Of a stretch of 64,000 nucleotides of DNA, positions 8,034-17,327 are shown piece after piece (the first letter of the stretch is position 1; every line of letters begins with the position of its first letter). The stretch covers positions 84,871-148,870 of the forward strand of contig NZ_MLAP01000005.1 in the NCBI RefSeq assembly GCF_002272865.1, written 5' to 3'. The translations under genes and the position numbers were made by a program. The notes under the pieces were generated by a model, which did no database searches, was not told the DNA's origin, and worked only from the letters and a program-made list of their open reading frames with translations. Source of the DNA: Helicobacter sp. 12S02634-8. Its GTDB lineage: Bacteria > Campylobacterota > Campylobacteria > Campylobacterales > Helicobacteraceae.

Positions 8034-10382
8034 TTGAATACTTCCAAAATATTTTTGTTTGTTTTGTTGATCTCAAATCTTGCATATGCCTTTGAGATCA
8101 CCATCAATTATGGCAAAGAAAATTCAAAAAACTTCTCCGTTCTCAATCTCAAACACTCCAAGCCCTTTTTGTGTCAGATAAGGTCCATGACTGCTGAAAA
8201 ACCCATGGTCGAATGCGTGATCGATGCAATCCCTGCTGAGGGTTTCACCCCAACAAAAACAATATTTTTTGATTTCTACTATCAAATGATAGACCAAAAA
8301 TTCCATCTCTACATCAAGCCCAAAAAAAATCTCAAACTCTACCCAATCCCCCATGATCTCAAACCCCCCATACCCCTGATACAAGACCGACCACAATACG
8401 CGCAAGCGTGGCAAATTATCGGCTATGAAGACCAGATTCCATTTCTCTCCCACCAGCAAAGCAAAGGGCTCAATTTCCCCATACTCATAGAAGACGCCCA
8501 AACTCCCTATATCCCCGAGCTTGATATCAACAACAAACCCCTGCACTACGCCAAGGGAGCAGACTTTGAAGCATACATGAAAATCAAAGCCTTAATCAAA
8601 AACAAATCCTACTTTGAAGCCATCAATGCCATCAATGAAACGCTCAGGCACTATCCTGACACATTGTTTAAAAAAGACCTTTATTTCTACCAAATCATTG
8701 CACTCTCTAACATCGACCCCAAAGAACAAGACGCCACAATCGAGCTTGCCACCCATTGGATCAAGCAATACCCCGATGATCCTGCAATCCCCCAAGTCCT
8801 CTACCTCTTAGCCAAGGCTTATGCAGGGATTTTTTATTATTCTGAATCCCAGCACTACTACAAACGCATTATCGCTGAATACCCACAAGACCGATACGCC
8901 CCCCTTGCAAAAATGCAATTAGCGATTGAATTTTCAGGGAGTGGGGATATTGGTTTGGCTGCGATTTTGTTTCAAGAAGCTTACGCACAAGCCAAAGACC
9001 TCCCCAGTGCTAGCGAAATCGCGCTTGCTTGGGCTGAATTTGAAGTCAAAAAGCAAAATAATGCCAACGCAATTGAGTTAATAAACAAAGTCCTCAAGGT
9101 CTATCCCCAATTCTTTGCCCTTGACCCAAAAAGAACCGATGAAGCCATCAACTTTTTTAGCAAGCACCATCTACTCAAAAGTGCTGCTGCTATCGCACAA
9201 AGCCTGCTTGATCACACAAAAGAACCACAAGTCCAAGAACAAATAGGCTATGTGTTGGGCGATTTGTATGCCAAAGCAGGTGAATTTGACAAAGCCCATC
9301 AAGCCAACCTCAACTACATCGCCACCCAACCCCCCATGCATAAAGAAAAAGAGGTCAAAAGCCGTGATGATGCGATTTTGTTTGATCTCTCTGGGAGCGA
9401 TACAGAAAAGCTCAAGCGCTATGATTATATTATTCAAAAATACCCCCGCACCCAAGAAGCCCTCAAAGCCCAGACCCTCAAAGCTGAGCTCTTACTCACA
9501 AACAAGCAATACACACAAGTCCTCCAGATGAGAGATTCCCTCCCGCAAAACTCCCCCTCTGTGCAAAAAGCCCTCAATGCCCTCATCAAAGAACATTTGA
9601 AAAACAATGACTGCAAAAATGCTAATATCTATCTGGTGCAAACCACACAATACGACCTCACCACAGAAGAAAGACTCAAGGCATTTGACTGCCTCTATAG
9701 TGCTTCTTTGAATAAAAACGCACAAATCATCGCTACGCATATGGCCAAAGAAGCCAAGACCCCTGAGCAAAAACTGCCTTGGCTCTATCGTGATGGTAAA
9801 AATTTCTACCAACTAGGCGATTATAAAACCTCCTTGCTCGCAGCCCAAGATGCCTTTTCCCTTGCTATTGCTAGCAAAAAGCCTGCTTATTATGACATTG
9901 GATTTATTGTATTTGCCGATCTTGCCTATCTCAAAAACAAACAAGAAGCACTCAAAATCTCTGCAAAACTCCAAGAGCTCCTCCCCAATGACCCAAAGAT
10001 GATTAAAGTATATGCAACCCTCCTTGAGTGGGAAACTCAAGCCAAAAATGACACCACAATCCAAATCTATGCTAAAAACATCATCGCACTGCAAGAACGC
10101 TACCAACTCAATACCTATACCCCCTATGCTGAATTTGAACTCATCAACGCACTCATACGCACCCACAATCCCCAAGAAGCACTCACCCAAACCAACGCTT
10201 TATTGCATAAAAACCTTACAGATGAGCAAAAACAAAAAGCTCTCTACACCAAAGCCTCGATACAAAATCTCCAAAACAACCCACAAGAAGCACAAAAATC
10301 TTTTGAACAATGCCTCAATATCCAAGCAGAGGGCCCGTGGAAAAACCTCTGCACACAAGGGCTAGAGCTACTCAAACAATAA
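8034..10382 (+). CDS. pflA: PflA-like paralysed-flagella protein, TPR-rich, exported
   Basis: A 782-residue protein with an N-terminal signal peptide (residues 1 to about 18, ending NLAYA) followed by a mixed domain and, from about residue 180 on, many helical TPR-like repeats such as YFEAINAINETLRHYPD and YSESQHYYKRIIAEYPQDRY. PflA is a periplasmic flagellar motor-disc component of Campylobacter and Helicobacter, needed for rotation rather than assembly. Identification comes from architecture, length (about 800 in H. pylori) and position between nuoN and algC. The start is a TTG with TTTGGAGC upstream. Codons are richer in C and A than in the nuo genes, giving long ORFs on the opposite strand that are not genes. 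Cotranscription with nuo is inferred. Confidence 0.85.
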   Translation: MNTSKIFLFVLLISNLAYAFEITINYGKENSKNFSVLNLKHSKPFLCQIRSMTAEKPMVECVIDAIPAEGFTPTKTIFFDFYYQMIDQKFHLYIKPKKNLKLYPIPHDLKPPIPLIQDRPQYAQAWQIIGYEDQIPFLSHQQSKGLNFPILIEDAQTPYIPELDINNKPLHYAKGADFEAYMKIKALIKNKSYFEAINAINETLRHYPDTLFKKDLYFYQIIALSNIDPKEQDATIELATHWIKQYPDDPAIPQVLYLLAKAYAGIFYYSESQHYYKRIIAEYPQDRYAPLAKMQLAIEFSGSGDIGLAAILFQEAYAQAKDLPSASEIALAWAEFEVKKQNNANAIELINKVLKVYPQFFALDPKRTDEAINFFSKHHLLKSAAAIAQSLLDHTKEPQVQEQIGYVLGDLYAKAGEFDKAHQANLNYIATQPPMHKEKEVKSRDDAILFDLSGSDTEKLKRYDYIIQKYPRTQEALKAQTLKAELLLTNKQYTQVLQMRDSLPQNSPSVQKALNALIKEHLKNNDCKNANIYLVQTTQYDLTTEERLKAFDCLYSASLNKNAQIIATHMAKEAKTPEQKLPWLYRDGKNFYQLGDYKTSLLAAQDAFSLAIASKKPAYYDIGFIVFADLAYLKNKQEALKISAKLQELLPNDPKMIKVYATLLEWETQAKNDTTIQIYAKNIIALQERYQLNTYTPYAEFELINALIRTHNPQEALTQTNALLHKNLTDEQKQKALYTKASIQNLQNNPQEAQKSFEQCLNIQAEGPWKNLCTQGLELLKQ

Positions 10383-10398
10383 CACAAGGGAGCAAATT

Positions 10399-11820
10399 AT
10401 GATTGATTTTAGTATTTTTAGAGAATATGATATTCGCGGTATTTATGGGCAAAACCTCACGCAAGATATTGTATTTGGTATCGGGGTAGCGCTCGGAGAA
10501 ATCATCAAAGCAAGCAGCCCCATAGACAACAATCAAAACGATTCTATGCATATCGTCATCGGCTATGATGCCCGCACGCACTCTCCCACGCTCTATCAAT
10601 GGCTCAAAGAGGGGCTAGGGAAAAGTGGAGTCAAGGTCTATCATATCGGTATGGTCCCCACACCTGTAGCATATTTTGCTACCCATGTGCCAATTGATGG
10701 AATCTGTGCTTATCATTCTGTGATGATTACAGGCTCGCACAATCCCCCGCAATACAATGGCTTCAAAATCACCCTCAATCGCAAGCCTTTTTATGGCGCG
10801 AGTATCCAAGCGCTCGGAGCAAAACTTGCGCAAACGCCCATCTCTTTTACGCCCTCCCACACTCAAGACACATCTATCAATGCACTCAAAGTCTATCACG
10901 AATACTTGACCACACATTTTGCAAAACTCAAAAATTTCCCCTACCCTATCGCACTCGATTATGGAAACGGCGTGGGTGCACTCGGTTTAGAAGCCATCTT
11001 AGATAAGCTAGCTATCCCCCACCACTCGCTATTTCATGAGCCCAATGGTCACTTCCCCAACCACCACCCAGACCCCAGCGAAGAAGCCAATCTCACTGAC
11101 CTCAAAAACTATATGGAACAGCACAATATCCCCATAGGACTAGCCTTTGATGGTGATGCTGATAGGATCGCGCTCCTCACTTCCAAACATAGCTATAAAG
11201 GCGATGAGCTAGCGATTCTCTTTGCTAAAAATCTCGCACAAAATGGCACCCCACCTCTAGTGATTGGCGAAGTGAAATGCTCGCAAGCAATGTATGAATA
11301 TATCAACAAAATTGGCAAAAGCATTATGTATAAAACTGGCCATAGCAATCTCAAGGTCAAGCTCAAAGAAACAGGGGCGCACTTGGCTGCTGAAATGAGC
11401 GGGCATATGTTTTTCAATGATCGATATTTTGGCTATGATGATGCGATATATGCGGGATTGCGAGCTTTGGAGCTATTTTTAGAAGAAACACCTCAGGCCA
11501 TTGAAGCTGCGATTGCAAACTTGCCTGTGTTTTATTCCACACCAGAGGAGAAAATCCCCACTTCTGAAGAAGATAAATTCACCATAATCCAAAGACTCCA
11601 CACGCTCTTACAAACCCCGCCCGCAGACTTCCCTGCTATCTCTGAAATCATCAGCATTGATGGCGTGCGCGTTGTATTCAAAGATGGCTGGGGCTTGGTG
11701 AGGGCTAGCAATACAACGCCTGTTTTGGTGACTCGATTTGAAGCCAAAGACCCAAAAAACGCACAACTTTATAAAACCAAACTCCTAGAATTGATAGAGC
11801 ATATCAAATCTGAGCTATAA
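10399..11820 (+). CDS. algC: phosphomannomutase/phosphoglucomutase
   Basis: This 473-residue alpha-D-phosphohexomutase interconverts hexose 1- and 6-phosphates (mannose and/or glucose) to supply sugar nucleotides for LPS and other glycans. The phosphoserine loop TGSHNPP places the catalytic Ser at 113. The metal-binding loop DGDADR has Asp 251, 253 and 255. The C-terminal phosphate-binding loop is VRASNTTPVLVTRFEA. It sits 16 nt after pflA and has AAGGGAGCAAATT before its ATG. Mannose versus glucose preference cannot be read from the sequence. Confidence 0.92.
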   Translation: MIDFSIFREYDIRGIYGQNLTQDIVFGIGVALGEIIKASSPIDNNQNDSMHIVIGYDARTHSPTLYQWLKEGLGKSGVKVYHIGMVPTPVAYFATHVPIDGICAYHSVMITGSHNPPQYNGFKITLNRKPFYGASIQALGAKLAQTPISFTPSHTQDTSINALKVYHEYLTTHFAKLKNFPYPIALDYGNGVGALGLEAILDKLAIPHHSLFHEPNGHFPNHHPDPSEEANLTDLKNYMEQHNIPIGLAFDGDADRIALLTSKHSYKGDELAILFAKNLAQNGTPPLVIGEVKCSQAMYEYINKIGKSIMYKTGHSNLKVKLKETGAHLAAEMSGHMFFNDRYFGYDDAIYAGLRALELFLEETPQAIEAAIANLPVFYSTPEEKIPTSEEDKFTIIQRLHTLLQTPPADFPAISEIISIDGVRVVFKDGWGLVRASNTTPVLVTRFEAKDPKNAQLYKTKLLELIEHIKSEL

Positions 11821-11971
11821 ATCGCCCCAAAGCTCCCTTTATCTCGCTAGCATTTTTAAAGAGTCCTTGAGTGCTCTTGCCTTTATTATGCGCTCAGCCC
11901 TTAAATAGGGGGCTATCATTTTCCCATACGCTATTTCGTGCCATTATTCCTATACCACTATTCCCGTGCCA

Positions 11972-13555
11972 TCATTCCCACTCGATAGTCCCTGGTGGTT
12001 TAGAGGTGATATCATACACCACGCGATTGATACCACTGACTTCATTGATAATGCGTGAAGAGATACTTTCTAGTAGCGTATGTGGGAGATGTGCAAAGCT
12101 CGCAGTCATACCATCTACAGCGATAACTGCACGCACACAAATCGTGTTATCATATGTGCGATTATCTCCCATCACGCCAACGGATTTGACATTTAAAAGC
12201 ACACAAAAAGCCTGCCATACCCGATCATAATAGCCACTTTTATGCAGTTCATCAAGAAATATCCCATCAGCCTTTCTGAGTAATTCCAAATCCTCTCTCC
12301 CCACAGCCCCCATAATCCGAATCGCAAGCCCTGGTCCAGGAAATGGGTGGCGCATGAGCATGGACTCAGGCATACCTAGCTCCCTACCAAGGCTACGCAC
12401 TTCATCTTTAAAAAGCTCTCTGAGTGGCTCAATGAGCTCAAAACGCATCCACTCAGGAAGCCCGCCTACATTGTGATGGGATTTGATTGTTTTAGAAGGT
12501 CCCTTCACGCTCACAGACTCGATCACATCAGGATAAAGCGTGCCTTGTGCTAAAAACTTGATATCGCCATTGTTGTGGTGCTTTTTGGCTTCGCTCTCAA
12601 AAACTTCGATAAAAGTTTCACCAATAATTTTACGCTTTTTCTCAGGGTCTTTAATGCCATCAAGACGGCTCAAAAACAGCTCACTAGCATCCACTACAAT
12701 CAAAGACATACCAAGATTTTTTTGAAACATCTCCTCGACCATCTCGCGTTCTTTAGCCCTCAAAAGCCCGTGATCGACAAAAATAGGGATAAGATTTTCT
12801 CCAATCGCACGATGTAATAAAAGCGCGACAACCGAAGAATCCACACCCCCACTCACACCACAAAGAACCTTAGCACCTTGGATCTTTTGGCGCAAGTGAG
12901 TGATTTCGTTTTGAGCAAAATGGCGCATGTTCCAATCTGAAGACGCGCCACAAATTTTAATGGCAAAGTTTTCTAATATCTTGCCTCCATATTCACTTTG
13001 CACGACCTCTGGGTGGAACTGCAAGGCATATATCTGCTGATGGGGGTGCGCGATGGCACAATAATGCGTGTTCCCGCTCCGAGCTAGCTCCACAAACCCC
13101 TCTGGAATCGTGCTCACTTGATCAGAATGGCTCATCCAAACAACACTCAAATCCCCCACTCCCTCAAAAATCTCACAAGCTTGCTTGCCCCCATCTTGCG
13201 CTGTTTTATCCTCTGATAAAACAAGCTCTAAAGTCGCTTTACCAAATTCTTGGGCTAAGGCTGGGATCACACTCCCACCAAAAGTATCTGCGATATACTG
13301 CATGCCATAGCAGATACCTAGCACAGGGATATTGAGAGCAAAAATCCCCCCATCAGGTCTTGGCGCTCCCTCTTCATAAACACTCGCAGGCCCACCACTT
13401 AAAATAATGCCCTTAGGGGCTTTGTGTTTGATAGAAGCTAATGGCTCAAAATACGGCACAATCTCAGTATAAACACCATACTCACGCAATCGCCGTGCAA
13501 TCAATTGCGTATATTGACTCCCAAAATCTAATACCAAAATTTCAACCCTATCCAT
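11972..13555 (-). CDS. guaA: GMP synthase (glutamine-hydrolysing)
   Basis: GuaA converts XMP to GMP with ATP and glutamine, the last step of guanylate synthesis. The 527-residue chain begins with a class I glutamine amidotransferase domain with the nucleophile elbow GICYGMQY (Cys82) and a His/Glu pair in [11 protein letters not shown]. An ATP-pyrophosphatase domain follows with the P-loop [13 protein letters not shown], then the C-terminal dimerisation domain ending KPPGTIEWE, which is highly conserved. The ATG at 13555 has AAAGG upstream. It is convergent with algC and appears monocistronic. Confidence 0.97.
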   Translation of the reverse strand: MDRVEILVLDFGSQYTQLIARRLREYGVYTEIVPYFEPLASIKHKAPKGIILSGGPASVYEEGAPRPDGGIFALNIPVLGICYGMQYIADTFGGSVIPALAQEFGKATLELVLSEDKTAQDGGKQACEIFEGVGDLSVVWMSHSDQVSTIPEGFVELARSGNTHYCAIAHPHQQIYALQFHPEVVQSEYGGKILENFAIKICGASSDWNMRHFAQNEITHLRQKIQGAKVLCGVSGGVDSSVVALLLHRAIGENLIPIFVDHGLLRAKEREMVEEMFQKNLGMSLIVVDASELFLSRLDGIKDPEKKRKIIGETFIEVFESEAKKHHNNGDIKFLAQGTLYPDVIESVSVKGPSKTIKSHHNVGGLPEWMRFELIEPLRELFKDEVRSLGRELGMPESMLMRHPFPGPGLAIRIMGAVGREDLELLRKADGIFLDELHKSGYYDRVWQAFCVLLNVKSVGVMGDNRTYDNTICVRAVIAVDGMTASFAHLPHTLLESISSRIINEVSGINRVVYDITSKPPGTIEWE

Positions 13556-13791
13556 AAAAAACCTTTTATTTTATTTTTGACAATCGTTCATGCAATCATA
13601 ACAAAATTTTTAGCCATTGCTTTGAATCCTCTACCACACATATCTCCACCCCCCTCTAGCTACGCACAATTTCTACCACGCCCCCCCTACCACACACACC
13701 CTATATCACGCCCCTATCATCGCACGCGCCTTGCCTTAAAATAACAGCTTGGGGTTTGATTCCCTTTGTATCCAACAGACCCCTTTAAACA

Positions 13792-13830
13792 AATAATATT
13801 TTAATTATCATCATAATAAGAATCATAATT
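13792..13830 (+). promoter_or_regulatory. AT-rich candidate operator (Fur-like), upstream of the autotransporter gene
   Basis: The stretch contains overlapping TAATTATCATCATAATAAG and AATCATAATT units resembling the NAT-trimer pattern of Fur boxes. It lies about 35-70 nt upstream of the predicted transcription start set by the TATAAT at 13852. Iron or metal regulation is an inference from pattern only. Confidence 0.3.
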
Positions 13831-13851
13831 GTATCCTATAGATTGATTGGC

Positions 13852-13857
13852 TATAAT
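13852..13857 (+). promoter_or_regulatory. -10 box of the autotransporter gene
   Basis: A perfect TATAAT lies 34 nt before the chosen ATG at 13891. The expected transcript start is near 13864, so the leader would be about 27 nt and carry the AAGGAGA ribosome binding site at 13878-13884. This excludes the longer in-frame TTG at 13843, which would lie upstream of the -10 box. Confidence 0.6.
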
Positions 13858-13890
13858 GCCCCATATTCCAATGTCGCAAGGAGAAAGCCA

Positions 13891-16674
13891 ATGCATTTCA
13901 AGACCCCTAATCTCTCTCAAGCCCTACTGCATATGAGTCTGATAATCGGAAGTTTAGAGGGTGTAGAGATCCAAAGGAATCGTGCCTCCGCAGATGAAAC
14001 CCCCCACGCCCAAAACCCCACTTATCAAGTCATTGATGTGAGTAAAACAGGTCTAAACCACCTCACTCTCTCCACACAAGAGAGCTTTAAAATCAACGCC
14101 AAAGGGAATATTTTATACGCCACAGAACCTGACACAAAAATGTTCCCTAATGATAATGACACAAACTCCATCAAAGAATTTACCTTTAAAATCCCTAAAA
14201 TCTACTTCCAAGAGCTCGATACAGAAGCTCTTAAAAAGACTATTCTCCCATTTTTAAATCTTAATTCCAAATCCACACTACCCACGCCCACCATCAAAGA
14301 CCCCCTCAAGGGCTTTAGTGGGGAGTGCCAAAACTCTACGTGTGTCTTTAGCAACGATACGCAAGGAAAAAAGCTAGAAAAAGAATCGCTCACTGCCTTT
14401 GGGCAAGGCAAAGACAGCTATGGTATCAATATTACGGCCGATCTTGTGCCACCTGCACCTTTTACATATGCCTATAAAACCATAAATACCCTCACATTTA
14501 CAAGTATCGGTGGAGAAGAGTCCTATAGCTTGGGCGCAAGAAATCAGGGCATTGTCAATACCAATCGCTTGATAGCCATAGGCGGGAAAGGCGAATTTGC
14601 CACAGGCTTTCTCAACGAATACCACACCAATGCAAGCAATCTCATCGCCATTGGAGGGCAAGATAAGGGAGTGGGTTTTAGAAATCAATCCTTGCTTAAA
14701 GCCAATATCATCACAGCAGTGGGTGGGGGTAAGGAATTTTCTTATGGACTCCATAATCTTAGAACGATAGAAAGCAATGTCCTTCTTGCCCTTGGAGGCG
14801 ATACTCTCAATGGAGCAGGTGTGTATAATCAAGGCAATCTCAAAACAGATTTTCTGATTCTTTTAAAGATTCAAAACAAACAAATAGCCCTCATCAATGA
14901 AAGATCGGGCAAAATCCAAACAAAGGTGCTTTATATCGTTGGCAATGGGGGCTATGAGCCATTGCGTAACTCTGAGGGGGCGACACTACAAGCGCAAGAT
15001 ATTTACTTGCGTGGTATCCACGCACTTTGGAACGCTGGGACAATCAGTGCGCGTAATCTTTTTATCACTGATATTTCTAGCACCAATGGAGGTATCACAC
15101 TTGATAGCACACAGCCCTCTTCTCTTGTATTTTCCATCGATAAATGGCAAGATACAAAGCCCTATCTCCAAATCAATTATGCGAGCTTGACTCTCAATCA
15201 AGACACTTCTTTGCAAATACATTTTTCTGATAAAAGCACGCTTGCTAGCAATCTTGCTTATGACAAAATCTACCGACTCATCGCCATAAATGGCAATGGG
15301 AGTATCATAGACAATCGGACAGATAAGACTATCCATACTTCTGGACTCACACAAAAGCCCAAAACCAAAGTCACCCAAAAAGAGATTTTGTTTGTATTCA
15401 CACAAGATCCCAACAAAGACCCCTTCCCAACAAACAACAAAACCAAGCACACAGCCAGCCCAAATACCTCGCTCCAAGAAAAAGAAAATGGAAGAGAAGA
15501 CTTCAAAGCACAAATAGGCGCCCTCTCTCCAAATGCCCTAAAAATCATCACTTCTCTCCAAGAGAGCCATCGTTCAGGGGGGAATTTCCAACAAGTAGCG
15601 CTCAATGAGGGATTGCAAAACTTTCAATCCAACCCCGCATTATTGCAAACTCTTATCCAAGAAACAGACAAAACATTGGAGCAAAAATCCACCCCTGTGG
15701 GGATATTTTCTCAAAAAACTATCGATTATCTCAACCACCAAGTCACAGACAGAATCCAAACGCTTAGTTTTGAAAACAAAATCTCAAGCGCAGCCTTCAG
15801 GCAATGGATACGCAAATATGCGATGGCAAGCAATGATGATAGAGCAATCATTATCCCCCCAACAAAAGACAACAACGCATATTGGGCGCATATCGGTGGG
15901 GCGTATTATCAAAACTCTTCAGCCTCCCCCCTGCCCTCAAGCACCACCTCTATCAACATCAGCACAGGCTATGACAGGACACTTGACATCAATGAAAACG
16001 CCGATATACTTATTGGCACACTCTTTAACTATGCCAAAAATTTCTACCATCAAAACAATCAAAAAGAAAACTTTGATGTCTATGCACTCGGGAGCTATAC
16101 CCATCTTGATACCAAAAACCACGAACTCCAATGGACTCTCTCAATCGCACAGCTTTTAGGCAGCGGGAAAATCCACAATCCCACCATCGGTATCCTAGAA
16201 GAGCACTATGACAACCAAAACACAGCTCTCAACTCCCAAATACTCTATAAATACAAAATCAAGCTAGGCAAATCCCATACAATCAAACCACTGATTTTAG
16301 GGAATTACAGCTTTTTATACACACCAAGTGTTGGCTCACAAACTTTCTTTTTTGACAAATCTTATGACCATATTTTTGCCTTAGGGGCAGGGGGTGAGTG
16401 GCAATTAGATTTTGCAAGTAGCAAGCATAGTTTTGAATTTTTAGGGCGCTATCATATCCAAGACATCACACAAAGCAGATCGATTGCCTTTAGAGGTTCT
16501 CAAACCTTCATCAACTATGACCTCAACCCCTCACGCACTTGGTTTAGGCTCGGCTATAGCACTAAAGTCCGACTCACTACAGCTTTAAGCTTGAATCTAT
16601 CTGTGATGGGCGATGTGAGTATAGCAGCTGATTTTTTAGGGACAGGGAACTTGGGACTGCGTTATATCTGGTAG
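13891..16674 (+). CDS. Autotransporter-like outer membrane protein with beta-barrel C-terminus
   Basis: I chose the ATG at 13891 (927 residues) because AAGGAGA precedes it and the TATAAT box covers the longer TTG start. The N-terminus has a modest hydrophobic segment (ALLHMSLIIGSL), a weak signal peptide. Residues about 215-330 contain four to five repeats of about 24 residues built round N-x-(L/I)-(I/L)-A-(I/V/L)-G-G (LIAIGGKGE, LIAIGGQDK, ITAVGGGKE, LLALGGDTL), as in beta-helical passengers of Helicobacter autotransporters. The last ~270 residues look like a transmembrane barrel: alternating hydrophobic strands such as GYDRTLDINENADILIGTLF and a final aromatic strand GNLGLRYIW. Secretion of the passenger is inferred. 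The specific function is unknown; no VacA signature was recognised. Confidence 0.75.
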   Translation: MHFKTPNLSQALLHMSLIIGSLEGVEIQRNRASADETPHAQNPTYQVIDVSKTGLNHLTLSTQESFKINAKGNILYATEPDTKMFPNDNDTNSIKEFTFKIPKIYFQELDTEALKKTILPFLNLNSKSTLPTPTIKDPLKGFSGECQNSTCVFSNDTQGKKLEKESLTAFGQGKDSYGINITADLVPPAPFTYAYKTINTLTFTSIGGEESYSLGARNQGIVNTNRLIAIGGKGEFATGFLNEYHTNASNLIAIGGQDKGVGFRNQSLLKANIITAVGGGKEFSYGLHNLRTIESNVLLALGGDTLNGAGVYNQGNLKTDFLILLKIQNKQIALINERSGKIQTKVLYIVGNGGYEPLRNSEGATLQAQDIYLRGIHALWNAGTISARNLFITDISSTNGGITLDSTQPSSLVFSIDKWQDTKPYLQINYASLTLNQDTSLQIHFSDKSTLASNLAYDKIYRLIAINGNGSIIDNRTDKTIHTSGLTQKPKTKVTQKEILFVFTQDPNKDPFPTNNKTKHTASPNTSLQEKENGREDFKAQIGALSPNALKIITSLQESHRSGGNFQQVALNEGLQNFQSNPALLQTLIQETDKTLEQKSTPVGIFSQKTIDYLNHQVTDRIQTLSFENKISSAAFRQWIRKYAMASNDDRAIIIPPTKDNNAYWAHIGGAYYQNSSASPLPSSTTSINISTGYDRTLDINENADILIGTLFNYAKNFYHQNNQKENFDVYALGSYTHLDTKNHELQWTLSIAQLLGSGKIHNPTIGILEEHYDNQNTALNSQILYKYKIKLGKSHTIKPLILGNYSFLYTPSVGSQTFFFDKSYDHIFALGAGGEWQLDFASSKHSFEFLGRYHIQDITQSRSIAFRGSQTFINYDLNPSRTWFRLGYSTKVRLTTALSLNLSVMGDVSIAADFLGTGNLGLRYIW

Positions 16675-16754
16675 AATCAATCCAAAATAAGAAATCATCA
16701 AAATAAAAAGATAAAAGAGAGAGAAAATAAAAGGGAAAAAAAGGGAAAGCAAGA

Positions 16755-16781
16755 GTGATGGGGCAAGCCCCTCCCCATCAC
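16755..16781. terminator. Hairpin between convergent autotransporter and cytochrome genes
   Basis: GTGATGGGG (16755-16763) pairs perfectly with CCCCATCAC (16773-16781) around a 9-nt loop. It lies between two convergent stop codons. On the plus strand it is followed by AGATTTTTATT, so it may terminate the autotransporter transcript and possibly both. Confidence 0.5.
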
Positions 16782-16787
16782 AGATTT

Positions 16788-17327
16788 TTATTCATCATCA
16801 GTAGCATAGCCATCAGTGGCGTGAGCTTTGAGATATTGGAGGATTGTATCAGCTTCTGCATCTGTAGGCATCGCAAAAGCTCTCATTGTCGTAAATAGCC
16901 CGTCCCACTCAGTCATCGTGTGCTCTTTAGGAGCGTGCGCAGCGTGGCACATCGAGCAAGTGTCATAATACAGAAACTCTGCGTCTGCCCAAGCCTCGGC
17001 TTGGTTTTTGTTGAGCTCTTTTTTAGGGAGGGCTACTTCAAGAGTATCTGAGCTGACTCCATCATTTTTGAGCGTGATAAAAGGGAGTTCAAGATTTTTA
17101 GTGCCATAAAGGGTTTTTTTATCCCCTGTTTTGAGATAGCCCTTGACTTTGATGATGATCTTCCCATCTACCTCACCGACCTCTTCACCTGGTGTGCCTC
17201 TAGCGATTGTGCCGACAATCGTTTTCCCATCTTTGGCATACGCATTGGTATTATCCATCACATACAGAGTCTGTGCATACAAAGAATATGACAATATCAT
17301 AAGAGTTAAAGCAAATTTTTTCATCAT
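16788..17327 (-). CDS. Monohaem c-type cytochrome, electron donor to TorA-type reductase
   Basis: A 179-residue exported protein: residues 1 to about 18 form a signal peptide (ending SLYAQ) and one covalent haem motif, CSMCH, lies at 124-128, with Met residues near 148-150 (MRAFAM) as a possible axial ligand. The N-terminal part before the haem is an SH3-like beta region. The arrangement, torA then a small cytochrome c, matches Campylobacter jejuni Cj0264c/Cj0265c (recalled), where the pair reduces TMAO and DMSO in the periplasm. The torA stop overlaps the tandem ATG starts (TAATGATG), so the two are translationally coupled. It is not a pentahaem TorC; only one haem site exists. Confidence 0.85.
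   Translation of the reverse strand: MMKKFALTLMILSYSLYAQTLYVMDNTNAYAKDGKTIVGTIARGTPGEEVGEVDGKIIIKVKGYLKTGDKKTLYGTKNLELPFITLKNDGVSSDTLEVALPKKELNKNQAEAWADAEFLYYDTCSMCHAAHAPKEHTMTEWDGLFTTMRAFAMPTDAEADTILQYLKAHATDGYATDDE

Larger units (their letters stand above)
13556..13890. other. Divergent intergenic region guaA / autotransporter
   Basis: About 335 nt without a gene. The guaA-proximal half is C-rich with short C runs (C7 at 13681-13687) and CCACACACC-like patches. From 13792 to 13830 it becomes a cluster of AAT/ATTATCAT-like steps, then a TATAAT box at 13852-13857. I see no tRNA or small ORF here. Confidence 0.6.

Noticed and set aside
8124..8546. 140-codon ORF on the minus strand inside pflA (and similar ones at 9171-10190)
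   Set aside because: Shadow of pflA codon use; no ribosome binding site or family pattern, and pflA is clearly coding on the other strand.
13681..13687. C7 run upstream of the autotransporter gene as a phase-variation tract
   Set aside because: Too short for confident hypervariability and well upstream of the promoter; similar C7-C8 runs at 62867 and 62988 are not in genes.
14374..15513. Minus-strand ORFs of 152 and 175 codons within the autotransporter gene
   Set aside because: Antisense shadows of a well-supported gene; compositions rich in Phe/Cys/Ile typical of reverse frames.
16788..17327. Calling the TorA partner cytochrome a pentahaem TorC
   Set aside because: Only one CxxCH motif is present and the protein is far too small for the enterobacterial TorC.
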